Source: CAVVNN01 sp963749605
Lineage (GTDB): Bacteria; Actinomycetota; Thermoleophilia; Solirubrobacterales; 70-9
Length of the DNA: 64,000 nt
Reading direction: 5' to 3'
Assembly: GCA_963749605.1 (NCBI GenBank)
Contig: CAVVNN010000002.1
Coordinates: 1 to 64,000 of the forward strand
Numbering within the stretch: the first letter of the stretch is position 1; each line of letters starts with the position of its first letter. Made by a program: the position numbers and the translations under genes. The notes beneath the pieces are model-generated. The model did not search any database and had not been told where the DNA came from. It worked only from the letters and a program-made list of their open reading frames with translations. Below are positions 15,716-24,288 of this stretch, piece by piece.

Positions 15716-16254
15716 TCGAGCATTTCCTCGTCGGCCTTGCCCTGCTCCTCGGCCTCGGCGGTGGTTACCTGCTGGCCCGTTCGCAGTGGCGGGGCAAGCG
15801 CTCCGAGAGGCCGGAAGACGTGCGGAGGATCCTGCTGCCCTTCACCGGAACCGAGATCTCCCGCCGTGCGCTCGACGCGGCGCTGCGCCTGGCGCGGGCC
15901 GAGGACGCGACCCTGATGCCCGCTTACCTGGCGGGGGTTCCGAAGCAGCTGCCGCTGGACTGTGCGATTCCCGCCGAGGCGGCGAAGGCGATGCCGATGT
16001 TGGAGGCGATCGAGCAGCGGGCGGCCGCCCAGGGTGTGCCGGTCGACTCCCGAATCGAACGCGGCCGTTCCTATCGTCACGCGCTGCAGCGGCTGCTGGA
16101 GCGCGAGGAGTTCGACCGGGTCGTGGTGTCGGCAACCGCGACCGGACAGCCTGGCCTCTCGGGCGACGATCTCGTCTGGCTCTTGGAGAAGGCCCCCGCC
16201 GAGGTGCTGATCCTACGCCCCGGCCCCGAAGACCGGCGCGTCGTCAGCGTCTGA
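15712..16254 (+). CDS. Membrane-anchored universal stress protein-like
   Basis: A 180-residue protein with an N-terminal membrane helix (FLVGLALLLGLGGGYLLA, residues 5-22) and a Usp/alpha-beta fold (RRILLPFTGTEISRRALDAA to the closing strand PAEVLILRP). The GXGXXG nucleotide-binding end typical of ATP-binding UspA proteins is not clear. The start overlaps the KdpD-N stop by four bases, so it belongs to the same transcript. It could be a membrane partner for the detached KdpD sensor half; that is inference from position. Confidence 0.7.
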   Translation: MIEHFLVGLALLLGLGGGYLLARSQWRGKRSERPEDVRRILLPFTGTEISRRALDAALRLARAEDATLMPAYLAGVPKQLPLDCAIPAEAAKAMPMLEAIEQRAAAQGVPVDSRIERGRSYRHALQRLLEREEFDRVVVSATATGQPGLSGDDLVWLLEKAPAEVLILRPGPEDRRVVSV

Positions 16255-16292
16255 CCCGCCGGTTCTTCTGGGCCGGTCGAGACTTTGACGAC

Positions 16293-16532
16293 ATGCTGAC
16301 CTTGTTCGGCGCATCGGCCGTGACTTTCATGATGGTGATGTACGCGCTGGAGCGCCGCAATCGGCGCTATATCCTCGGCTTCGCGCTCGGCTGCCTGCTC
16401 TCCAGCGCCTACGGCTTTCTTGTGGGGGCGTGGCCCTTCGGAGTCGTCGAGGTGATCTGGGCAGGCGTGGCGCTGCGTCGATACAGCCAGCCAGAGCGCC
16501 CGATGGTCGGTCGGGCGCCGCGTAGGCCGTGA
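16293..16532 (+). CDS. Small two-helix membrane protein
   Basis: A 79-residue protein with two hydrophobic segments (LTLFGASAVTFMMVMYAL and FALGCLLSSAYGFLVGAW) joined by a basic loop (ERRNRRYI) and ending in a basic, proline-rich tail. I recognise no family function. It follows the Usp-like gene by 38 bases on the same strand and may belong to the same transcript. Confidence 0.6.
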   Translation: MLTLFGASAVTFMMVMYALERRNRRYILGFALGCLLSSAYGFLVGAWPFGVVEVIWAGVALRRYSQPERPMVGRAPRRP

Positions 16533-16591
16533 GGATGGCGACCACTCGCTCGACGCCAGCGCGGCCGAGTCTCCATAGTCTCTGAGCGGCC

Positions 16592-18139
16592 ATGCTGCGC
16601 AGTCTTCGCTCTCGGGCCCTCGCCGCCGCGCTCACGGGGATCGTCGGCTACGACCTGATCCAGCGCCGGCGCGCAGTCCTTCGCAACTTCCCGATCGTCG
16701 GGCATCTTCGCTACGCGCTGGAGGCATTCGGCCCCGAGCTGCGCCAGTACATCGTCACCTCCAACAACGAGGAGCGCCCCTTCTCGCGCGATCAGAGGCG
16801 TTGGATCGCCGCCTCCTCGGAGGGAAGGCCGAACATGCTCGGGTTCGGGACCGACGACGAGATGGAGGCGGTCGAGAGCCTGCTGATCATCAAGCACTCG
16901 CCCTTCCCGGCGCCTGAGCCGCCTCCCGAAGCGCCCGGCGCCGCCCCTGACTACAGCGTCCCCGCCGCCAAGGTGCTGGGCGGCGCCCATCGCCGCCGCC
17001 ATGCTTTTCGCCCGGCCTCGCTCGTGAACCTCTCCGGCATGAGCTACGGCTCGCTCTCTCCTGTCGCGGTCGAGGCTCTGAACCGCGGCGCGGCGCTCGC
17101 CGGCTGCCTGCAGAACACCGGCGAGGGAGGCCTCTCGGCTGCGCACCGCCACGGCGGCGAGCTTGTCTTCCAGATCGGCACCGGCTATTTCGGTTGCCGT
17201 GACGCGCGGGGTCGCTTCAGCCTCGAGCGGCTGCGCGAGCGGGTGCAGGAGGCGCCTGTGCGGGCGATCGAGATCAAGCTCTCTCAGGGGGCCAAGCCGG
17301 GGCTCGGCGGACTGCTGCCCGCAGTCAAGGTGACCCCCGAGATCGCCGAATGCCGCGGCGTTCCGGTCGGCGAGGATTGCGTCAGCCCCCCAGCCCACTC
17401 GGAGTTCTCCGATGTCGAGGGGCTGATCGAGTTCGTGGAGAAGATCGCGGAGAGCACGGGGCTACCGGTGGGAATCAAGTCCGCCGTCGGGGAGGGCGAG
17501 TTCTGGCAGGCGCTCGCCGAGCGCATGGCGGCCACCGGCGGCGGCCCCGACTTCGTCACCGTCGACGGCGGCGAGGGTGGGACCGGCGCCGCGCCGCTCT
17601 CCTTCTCCGACCACGTTGCGCTGCCCTTCAAGCTCGGCTTCTCCCGCGTCTACGCGACCTTCGCGCGCGAAGGCCTGGCCGAGGACGTGGTCTTCATCGG
17701 CTCGGGCCGCCTCGGGTTCCCCGACTCGGCGCTCTTCGCGTTCGCCCTCGGTTGCGACCTGATCAACGTCGGTCGCGAGGCGATGATGTCGATCGGCTGC
17801 ATCCAGGCCCAGCGCTGCCACACCGGCCGCTGCCCGACCGGGGTTGCCACGCAGTCGCGCTGGCTCATGCACGGGCTCGATCCGGAGCTGAAGTCGAGCC
17901 GCGCCGCCAATTACCTCGTCGCGTTTCGCGCCGAGCTGCTCGCCCTGGTGCGCACCTGCGGCGTGACGCACCCCGCCCTGGTCACTCCCGAACACATCGA
18001 AATCGTTTCCGAGCGCTACGGGTCTGCGCCGCTTGCCGATGTCTTCGGCTACGCGCCGGACTGGCCGCTGCTGTCGGCCGTCCGGCGCCGTCAGATCGAG
18101 GACTCGCTGGCTTACGCGGGAGCGGAGCCGGCCGCGTAA
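16592..18139 (+). CDS. FMN-binding glutamate synthase-like protein
   Basis: A 515-residue flavoprotein related to the central/FMN part of GltB. Family features are LVNLSGMSYGSLSPVAVEAL, NTGEGGLSAAH, EIKLSQGAKPGLGG, the FMN-site segment FVTVDGGEGGTGAAPLSFSD and the iron-sulfur cysteines of CIQAQRCHTGRCPTGVA. An N-terminal hydrophobic stretch could be a membrane anchor. It lacks the glutaminase domain of real glutamate synthase, so the reaction is not known; related stand-alone proteins are annotated as FMN-binding glutamate synthase family. Glutamate is the main counter-ion for K+, which may be relevant beside kdp, but no direct sign of coupling is seen. Confidence 0.85.
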   Translation: MLRSLRSRALAAALTGIVGYDLIQRRRAVLRNFPIVGHLRYALEAFGPELRQYIVTSNNEERPFSRDQRRWIAASSEGRPNMLGFGTDDEMEAVESLLIIKHSPFPAPEPPPEAPGAAPDYSVPAAKVLGGAHRRRHAFRPASLVNLSGMSYGSLSPVAVEALNRGAALAGCLQNTGEGGLSAAHRHGGELVFQIGTGYFGCRDARGRFSLERLRERVQEAPVRAIEIKLSQGAKPGLGGLLPAVKVTPEIAECRGVPVGEDCVSPPAHSEFSDVEGLIEFVEKIAESTGLPVGIKSAVGEGEFWQALAERMAATGGGPDFVTVDGGEGGTGAAPLSFSDHVALPFKLGFSRVYATFAREGLAEDVVFIGSGRLGFPDSALFAFALGCDLINVGREAMMSIGCIQAQRCHTGRCPTGVATQSRWLMHGLDPELKSSRAANYLVAFRAELLALVRTCGVTHPALVTPEHIEIVSERYGSAPLADVFGYAPDWPLLSAVRRRQIEDSLAYAGAEPAA

Positions 18140-18223
18140 GCACGTGGCGGTGTGGGGGCCGCAACGGCCAAGGCGCGCTCGGAGTCTCACGCAGCCCTGA
18201 AGCCGGTCGAGGCGTGACCCGAA

Positions 18224-18273
18224 CTTCACAGGATCTTTATGCCGAGGTACCAAATCTGTATGCGGCATTCATG
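18224..18273 (+). promoter_or_regulatory. Second copy of the kdp-type operator
   Basis: Half-sites CTTCACA (18224), CTTTATG (18235), CTGTATG (18256) and ATTCATG (18267) repeat the exact 11/21/11 spacing of 9179-9228. Parts between the half-sites differ, so the half-sites and geometry are what is conserved. It precedes 18326-18952, whose paralog lies inside the kdp block. Confidence 0.6.
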
Positions 18274-18325
18274 CGCCGGGATCTACCGTGGATTGAGCAG
18301 AGAACCCACGACCGTTCTGTCCACG

Positions 18326-18952
18326 ATGAGGCCAATTCCGGCAATCAGATTCAGAGGCAACGCGAGACATGAGGAGTCACTCGCGGCTCGGACGCCACTC
18401 ACTCTTCGCCTGCGGGTTCTCTTCAGGCGGGGCGCGCTTGACCGGGAGCTGGCTGAAGGCTGTCCGCCCGACGCTGTCAGTGATCGCGGGTTGCGCGCTC
18501 GACAACTGACCGAGCCGGCCAGCTGCCGACGGCTGGCCGCTTCGTTGCGAAGCTGCGTTGAGGACGCCGAAAACCCGCGGCGAGGTGGGTTCAGCTCGGC
18601 GATCCCGGTGCGCCGGGACGTCGTGCTGATTTGGCGCGACGCCTTTCTGAATCTCGCTGAGCGTCTCGAGCGACCGGCCGCTGTCAGCGCCACCGGCGTC
18701 GCGCGTGTGCTGCGCCTGCTTACCGAGGGGGGAGGCCCGCTGTATGACCCTTGCTCGGAACGTCTGATGGGCGATGTCCTCTGCTGGGTGGCGGAGGGGT
18801 TTTCCGAATGCCCGCCGCATTGCTGGCGGTGCCCGGTGATCATGAAGCTCGATCCGGCGCACGTCGCCTGGACCTGCGCTCGCTGCGGCGCGATTGCACT
18901 CAGCGAGGGCAAGGAGACGGTGCCATCGGCATCGTGGTCTGGCGACGCCTGA
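18326..18952 (+). CDS. Unknown protein, paralog of 13969-14532, with Cys4 end
   Basis: A 208-residue protein of unknown function. Shared blocks with the kdp-linked gene are LTLRLRVLFRRGALDRELAE, GLRARQL and LAERLERPAAVSATGVA followed by an LLTE stretch. This copy adds a C-terminal zinc-ribbon-like segment with two CxxC pairs, CPPHCWRC and CARCG, about 20 residues apart. The start at ATG 18326 (MRPIPAIRFRG) is preferred because an ATG at 18239 would lie inside the operator array and the N-terminus then aligns with the paralog (IRFRG versus IAFRG). It is followed by a long gap before the relaxase. Confidence 0.7.
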   Translation: MRPIPAIRFRGNARHEESLAARTPLTLRLRVLFRRGALDRELAEGCPPDAVSDRGLRARQLTEPASCRRLAASLRSCVEDAENPRRGGFSSAIPVRRDVVLIWRDAFLNLAERLERPAAVSATGVARVLRLLTEGGGPLYDPCSERLMGDVLCWVAEGFSECPPHCWRCPVIMKLDPAHVAWTCARCGAIALSEGKETVPSASWSGDA

Positions 18953-19438
18953 ATCGCACGACTTGAGAAGCAGTCGGGGCGCAGTGACGCAGGAGTCACG
19001 CAGCCGCCGCCGACTACGGGATGGTCGCCGGTCTGCTGGCCTATCTGCTGACCTCGACGAGGTGATCGAGCACTTTTCCCTCGATGGGCCGCAATCTCTT
19101 CGTCGGCTTTGGCGACGATCCCGAGAAGGCCAGGTGCTCGATCGAGAGCGCCCAACGCCGGATGCGCGACCAGGCACCGCTCTCGTCGTAACACCCATCT
19201 CGCGTGGGCGACGAGGTCAAAGCGGCTCCGGCGAGCACCAGACCTCAAAACCCACCAAGGCAATAGCGAGAAAGGCAACCCTCAACCCCGAGAGTCAAGC
19301 CCCAACGCCACAGCCAGAACCACCACAACGGCCTGAAACTCACTCGAACCTTCTGGCGCTCTTTCAGGGCGCCCGAAAACCACAACCGCAAAACCCCTCA
19401 CGCACTATCACCTGGAGGTGAGCCTTAACAAAGCCTCC
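18953..19438 (+). other. Intergenic stretch before the relaxase
   Basis: I see no convincing gene here. From about 19230 to 19420 the plus strand is unusually rich in A and C compared with its surroundings. It contains the inverted repeat TCACCTGGAGGTGA (19408-19421) followed by CCTTAACAAAG. Because relaxases usually nick near their own gene, this is a possible oriT region; nothing in the sequence proves it. Confidence 0.35.
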
Positions 19439-19459
19439 GGGGCGCCGAGCCCCCTTTTT
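19439..19459 (+). terminator. Rho-independent terminator before the relaxase
   Basis: GGGGC (19439-19443), loop GCCGA, GCCCC (19449-19453) and then CTTTTT. It lies 14 bases before the relaxase start, so it would end transcription arriving from upstream. Confidence 0.6.
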
Positions 19460-19473
19460 GGACAGAGGAGGCG

Positions 19474-22400
19474 ATGCTCTCGATCGGAAAGCTCGGCGCC
19501 GGCCAGGAGCGCTACTACCTGGACAAGGTCGCCGAAGGCGCCGAGGACTACTACTCCGGCGAGGGCGAGGCCGAGGGCTACTGGCTCGGCGACGCCGCCG
19601 AGGACCTCGGCCTCGCAGGGCAAGGTCGAGGCCGACCAGCTGACCGCGATGCTGACCGGCAGCAACCCGTCGACGGCGAGCCGCTCGGCGATGCGCGCCG
19701 TCCCCGGCCGCGGCCCGGTCCCCGGCTTCGACCTCACCTTCTCGGCCCCGAAGTCGGTCTCCCTGCTCTGGGCGCTCGGCGGCCCGTCAGGCCGCCGTCG
19801 AGGTCGCCGACGCCCACCGCGCGCCGTCGAAGCCGCCCTCGGCTACCTGCAGCGCGAGGCCTGCTGGACCCGGCGCGGAGCAGGCGGCAGAGTTCGTCCC
19901 GGGCAACGGCTTCCTCGCCGCCGCCTACCCCCACCGCTCCTCGCGCGCCGGCGACCCCCAGCTCCACACCCACGTCCTGATCGCCAACGCGACCAAGGGA
20001 CCGGACGGCCGCTGGACCCGCCTCTACCACCCGGCGATCTACGAGCACGCCAAGACCGCCGGCTACATCTACGAGGCCCACCTCCGCCACGAGCTGACCC
20101 AGTCGCCTCGGCGTCGAGTGGCAGCCGGTCCGCAACGGCATCGCCGAGATCGAGGGCTTCGACGACGACCACCTGCGCGAGTTCTCGACCCGCCGGCCGA
20201 GATCCTCGAGGCGGCGGGCCCGGACGCCTCGGCCCGCGCCCGCCAGGTCGCCAACCTTGACCACCCGCGAGGCCAAGGAGCGCGACCTGACGCGCGAGAC
20301 CCTGCGCGAGCGCTGGCGCGTCAAGGGCGCAGGAGATCGGCCTTGACCGCGAGACGATCGAGCGAGCTTCGACCCGAGGCGTCAGGAGATCCGACTCGGC
20401 GCCCCGCCGCGGCCCGCACGGTCTCCACGCAGCAGGTCGACCGCGCGGTCACCGCCCACGTCTCCCACTTCGACCGCCGCGACGCGATCCAGGCGGTCGC
20501 GAACACGCTGCCCAACGGCGCGCCGGCGCATGAGGTCGAGCAGCTCGCCGACGCCTTCCTCGCCTCGGAGTCGGTGATCCGGATCGCCGAGAGCCCCAAG
20601 GGCGAGCGCTTCACCACGCAGCCGCATCTGGGAGCTGGAGCGCGAGGCGCTGGCGACGGCCGAGCGGATGCAGGCGCAGCGGACCGCGTCCCGCCGGCGA
20701 GCTGATCGCCGCCAGGGTGATCGCACGCCCGCCCGACCCTGAAGGCCGACCAGCGCGAGATGGTCCACCGCCTGCTCGACCGGCCGCGAGGGCTCGACGG
20801 TCGTGATCGGCGAGGCGGGGACCGGCAAGACCTACGCCACCGTGGCCGCCGCCGAGGGCTGGGCGCAGGCGGGGATCGAGCTGCGCGTCGCGGCGCCGAC
20901 CTGGCGGGCGGCCAACGTGCTGCGCGCCGAGGGCCTTGACGCGACCAGCATCGCCCGGCTGCTCGCGCGAGCTCGACCGCGCGGCGAGGAGGGCGGCGAG
21001 GCGCTCGGCTCCGGCTCGGTGCTGCTGATCGACGAGGCCGGGATGGTCGACTCGGCGACCCTGGCCCGCCTGATCGACCACGCCGAGGCGGCCGAAGCCA
21101 AGCTCGTCCTGATCGGCGATCCACGAGCAGCTGGGGGAGATCGAGGCCGGCGGCCTGTTCCGCGGCGCTCGCCGAGCGCAGCGAGCCGATCCACCTCGAT
21201 GAGGTGATCCGCCACCACCACGACACTCGACCGCGAGGCGGCGAAGCGGATCCGCGAGGGCGAGGGCCGCGAGGCGCTGGATCTCTACCGCTCCGCCGAG
21301 CGGGTGATCGTCGCCCCCGACGCCGAGGCCCGCCGCGAGGCGATGGTCGCCGACTGGTGGGAGATCCTTCGAGCGCGGCGAGGACGCGGTGATGGTGGCG
21401 AAGCGAAACGCCGAGGTCGCAGAAGCTGAACGAGCTGGCGCGGGCGGCTGATGCAGGAGGAGGGCCGGCTCGGCGAGCGAGGAGATCGAAGTCGGCGAGG
21501 CGCGCTTCGCCGCCGGCGATCAGGTCATCACCCGCGTCAACGACCACGCCAGCCGAGATCTACAACCGCGAGCGCTGGCGGGTCGCCGAGGTCGACGCCG
21601 AGCAGCGCGACCGTCGTCCTGCGACGGCATCGACCAGGCGAGGCGGGTGAGGTCGACGCCGACTACCTGGCGCGGACCAACCCCACGACGACGCCCCGGC
21701 GCTCCAGCACGCCTACGCGGTGACCACCTACTCGGCCCAGGGAGCGACCGTCGATCGCGCCTTCGTGATGGCCGACCCCTCGATGGACAAGCAGGAGCTC
21801 TACGTCGCCGCCTCGCGCAGCCGCGAGGAGACCTACCTCTACGCGACGCCGGAGATCCAGGTCGAGCGCGAGGAGATCGCGCCGCGCTCGCCCTATCTGC
21901 GCGAGGGCATCCCGCACATCGCCGAAGCCGCCGAGCGCGACCGCGCCCAGGTCGCAGCCCACGACGTGGCGCAGCTCGAGGCGTTGCCGGCCAGCGAGCT
22001 GATCGAGCGGCGCGGCGGGCTTCGGCAGGGTCGCCCGGAGAAGGGGGTAAGGCACACGGATACGCGAAGCCACCGAGGAGGTCGCGCTCAGGCAGCCCTG
22101 GCGAGCATCGAGCGCCAGATCGAGAATGCCCAGGGCGCGGGGCGGGCGGGGCGCAAGGAGTTGCCCCAGCGATGGCGCACTCACGAGTGGGTGAGCATGG
22201 GCCTGGAGAACAGGCAGCGGAACCTTGCGGAGCTGCCTCAGCCGCATGACCTGCGGGCGATCAGAGCCGAGCTTGCGATGATCGAGCAGGTGCTTGCAGA
22301 GCGAAGGGAGCTGACCGTCACCGCGGCCCGCATCGCGCCGCCGGACTACATCACGAAGGAGCTGGGGGAGAGGCCGACCGATCCGACCAAGCGCAAAGTC

Positions 22401-22616
22401 TGGGAGTACGGGGTGGAGGTGGTCGAGGGCTATCGCCAGGAGCACGGCGTCAAGGACAGGGGCCGGGCCTTCGGGACGAAGCCGAAGGAGCCCGCTGAGC
22501 GAGCCGCTCGCAAGCAGGCGCAGCGACAGCTTCAGCGGCTTCAGCGGGACCTGGGCAAAGGCAAGCAGCTCGGCCGCTCACGGGACTCGGGGCGCTCGCT
22601 CGGGATGGGGCGGTAA
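19474..22616 (+). pseudogene. TrwC/MobF relaxase-helicase, multiply frameshifted
   Basis: Spliced across frames this is a relaxase of about 1000 residues. It begins MLSIGKLGAGQERYYLDKVA after an AGGAGG site. Later blocks include FDLTFSAPKSVSLLWALGGP, the HUH-type metal site DPQLHTHVLIANATKG, the helicase Walker A VIGEAGTGKTYATVAAAEGW, VLLIDEAGMVDSATLARL, and the C-terminal TYSAQGATVDRAF plus LYVAASRSREETYLYATPEI. The frame changes at about 19618, 19787, 19822, 19889, 20103, 20196, 20258 and 20327 and at many further points to 21700. Most shifts are single extra bases. The last 298 codons (21720-22616) are open. Neighbouring genes do not show this, so decay is likelier than poor sequence, though error cannot be excluded. 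Confidence 0.85.
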
Positions 22617-22645
22617 CGATCTCGCGCCGATCGCCCTGGCGGCGA

Positions 22646-22661
22646 CCCGTCGCGTGACGGG
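22646..22661 (+). terminator. Hairpin after the relaxase
   Basis: CCCGTC, loop GCGT, GACGGG form a six-pair stem 30 bases after the relaxase stop. No clean T-run follows, so a terminator role is only possible. Confidence 0.3.
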
Positions 22662-22742
22662 CGAGATTTGTCGCGATCTTGTTCCCCTATTTTGCGGTTC
22701 TGCGCGCCACGTGTGTCCAGGGACGCCCCTAGAGTGAGCACG

Positions 22743-23021
22743 ATGAATGCCGCAGAGCAACGTCGCGAAGAAGCGCACTTCCGCAAGGTGGAGGGCGCGA
22801 TGCTCTACATCGAAGACGCCGCCCGTCGCCTCGACGAAACGGCCAAGGAGCTGAAGAAGGACGGGGCGCCGGCGTATCTGATTGCGGCCCTGGAGACTGC
22901 CGCCGGCGCGGCACGGGCCGACCACGCGCGGTTGATGAAGTCGGTCTACTGGCGAGCGCCTTCCAGCGACCAGGGCGAGCTGATCGCGGCCGGTGACGAG
23001 CAGCAGCGCCTCGCGTCCTAG
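22743..23021 (+). CDS. Small helical hypothetical protein
   Basis: A 92-residue soluble protein, probably two or three helices (VEGAMLYIEDAARRLDETAK and YLIAALETAAGAARADHARL). No family is recognised. It sits just after the relaxase relic and nine bases before a DNA-methyltransferase fragment. Small helical proteins are common beside relaxases in actinobacterial elements, but no role can be assigned. ATG 22743 is chosen; the longer frame upstream has no coding character. Confidence 0.55.
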   Translation: MNAAEQRREEAHFRKVEGAMLYIEDAARRLDETAKELKKDGAPAYLIAALETAAGAARADHARLMKSVYWRAPSSDQGELIAAGDEQQRLAS

Positions 23022-23030
23022 CCGGCCCCG

Positions 23031-23336
23031 ATGCCCCTCAGCGGCGAGGAGATCAGGGCCAACCTGACGCGGTTCGTCGCGCGCTGGAGCTTGCGGGACG
23101 GATACGAGCGCGGCGAGGCCCATACCTTCCTCACCGAGCTCTTCGACTGCTACGGGCAGCGCCTCTCGCAGACCCCGCGTGGAAGCAGAAGCGCGACCCC
23201 GGCTCGCCAGTACGCCTGCTGTTCGTCCACAGCAGGCGCGTCGGGCTCGACCATCGAGGCGCCCGCTTTCGGTGGAAGGGAGCATTCTCGCTCGGCAGGT
23301 CTTCGTCCAGCAGGTGCCGGCGCCGAGCCCTTGTAA
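23031..23336 (+). pseudogene. MmeI-like DNA methyltransferase, N-terminal fragment
   Basis: The first about 45 residues, MPLSGEEIRANLTRFVARWS, then DGYERGEAHTFLTELFDCYG, match the N-terminus of large class I DNA methyltransferases of the MmeI/type IIG and related defence families, where an LSxxEI start and an ERxEAxxFxxxFF block are typical. Downstream the frame becomes Arg/Ser/Ala-rich with no methyltransferase motifs. The remaining part of about 900 residues is absent. I read it as a remnant of a restriction or defence gene cut down to its start. Confidence 0.5.
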
Positions 23337-23400
23337 AGTCGCGCCCCGTGGAGGGTCAGCAGACATGCTCGCTGCCGGATGATCTGAGCGGTAGGGTGCA

Positions 23401-24219
23401 GTGATCGTGCGCGTTGACGTCGGTGGTGTTGGTATTGAGTATCAGGTGACCGGTGAGGGTCGCCCGGTGGTGTTGCTGCATGGGTTTCCGGATTCGGGGC
23501 GACTATGGCGGCATCAGGTCCCGGTGCTGGCGCAGGCGGGGTTCAAGGTCATCGTCCCTGACATGCGTGGCTATGGCCGATCGGACAAGCCGGCAGAGGT
23601 GGACGCCTACACGATGGACCTGCTTGTCGGTGACGTGCTGGCTGTGATCGGCGCGGCGGGCGCCGATCGGGCCCATGTGGTGGGTCACGACTGGGGGGCC
23701 GGCGTAGCGTGGGCCACTGCGTTGATGGCCGCCGAGCGCGTCGACCATCTTGTCGCGATGTCGGTCGGGCATCCCGCGACGTTCTTCGCGGACGGCTTCG
23801 AGCAGTACGAAAAGTCGTGGTACATGCTCCTGTTCCAGTTCGCCGGAGTCGCCGAGCAGTGGCTGTCGGGCGATGGCTGGGCCAACTTACGTGCTTGGGG
23901 GCGGCACCCCGACACGGATGCGGTGATCGCCGAATTGGAGGCTGACGGCTCGCTGACTCCTGGACTGAACTACTACCGGGCGAACATTCCCCCTGAGCGC
24001 TTTCTGCTCTCCGGCTTGCAGCCGCCCCCGATACAGGTGCCGACCATGGGCGTGTGGAGCTCAGGCGACTTCGCGCTCACCGAGGGCCAGATGACCAGGT
24101 CGGCCGGGGCGGTGGCTGGTCCGTGGCGCTACGAGCGCCTCGATGGCCCGGGACACTGGATGCAACTGCAGGCGCCGGATGCGGTGAACCGGCTGCTGGT
24201 AGATTTCCTGCCGGCATGA
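23401..24219 (+). CDS. Alpha/beta hydrolase, epoxide hydrolase-like
   Basis: A 272-residue alpha/beta hydrolase. The oxyanion segment LLHGFPDSGRLW, the nucleophile elbow VVGHDWGAGVAW with aspartate as nucleophile, the acid in WSSGDFAL and the catalytic histidine in DGPGHWMQLQAP are present. An aspartate nucleophile within GHDWG points to soluble epoxide hydrolases or haloalkane dehalogenases; HGFPDS favours epoxide hydrolase. A flavin monooxygenase follows on the same strand 69 bases later, so an oxygenate-then-hydrolyse pair is plausible. GTG 23401 is used; GTG 23407 is an alternative. Confidence 0.85.
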   Translation: MIVRVDVGGVGIEYQVTGEGRPVVLLHGFPDSGRLWRHQVPVLAQAGFKVIVPDMRGYGRSDKPAEVDAYTMDLLVGDVLAVIGAAGADRAHVVGHDWGAGVAWATALMAAERVDHLVAMSVGHPATFFADGFEQYEKSWYMLLFQFAGVAEQWLSGDGWANLRAWGRHPDTDAVIAELEADGSLTPGLNYYRANIPPERFLLSGLQPPPIQVPTMGVWSSGDFALTEGQMTRSAGAVAGPWRYERLDGPGHWMQLQAPDAVNRLLVDFLPA

Positions 24220-24288
24220 GCTGCTGTCGTTTCGAGTTGTGCTGCGGTGCCCGTGAGCGCGGTGAGCGGGGCGGGGGCTGAGCGAAGA

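Noticed and set aside
18894..19421. 175-codon frame before the relaxase
   Set aside because: Arg/Pro/Ser-rich composition without domain or start signal; it overlaps the end of the gene at 18326.
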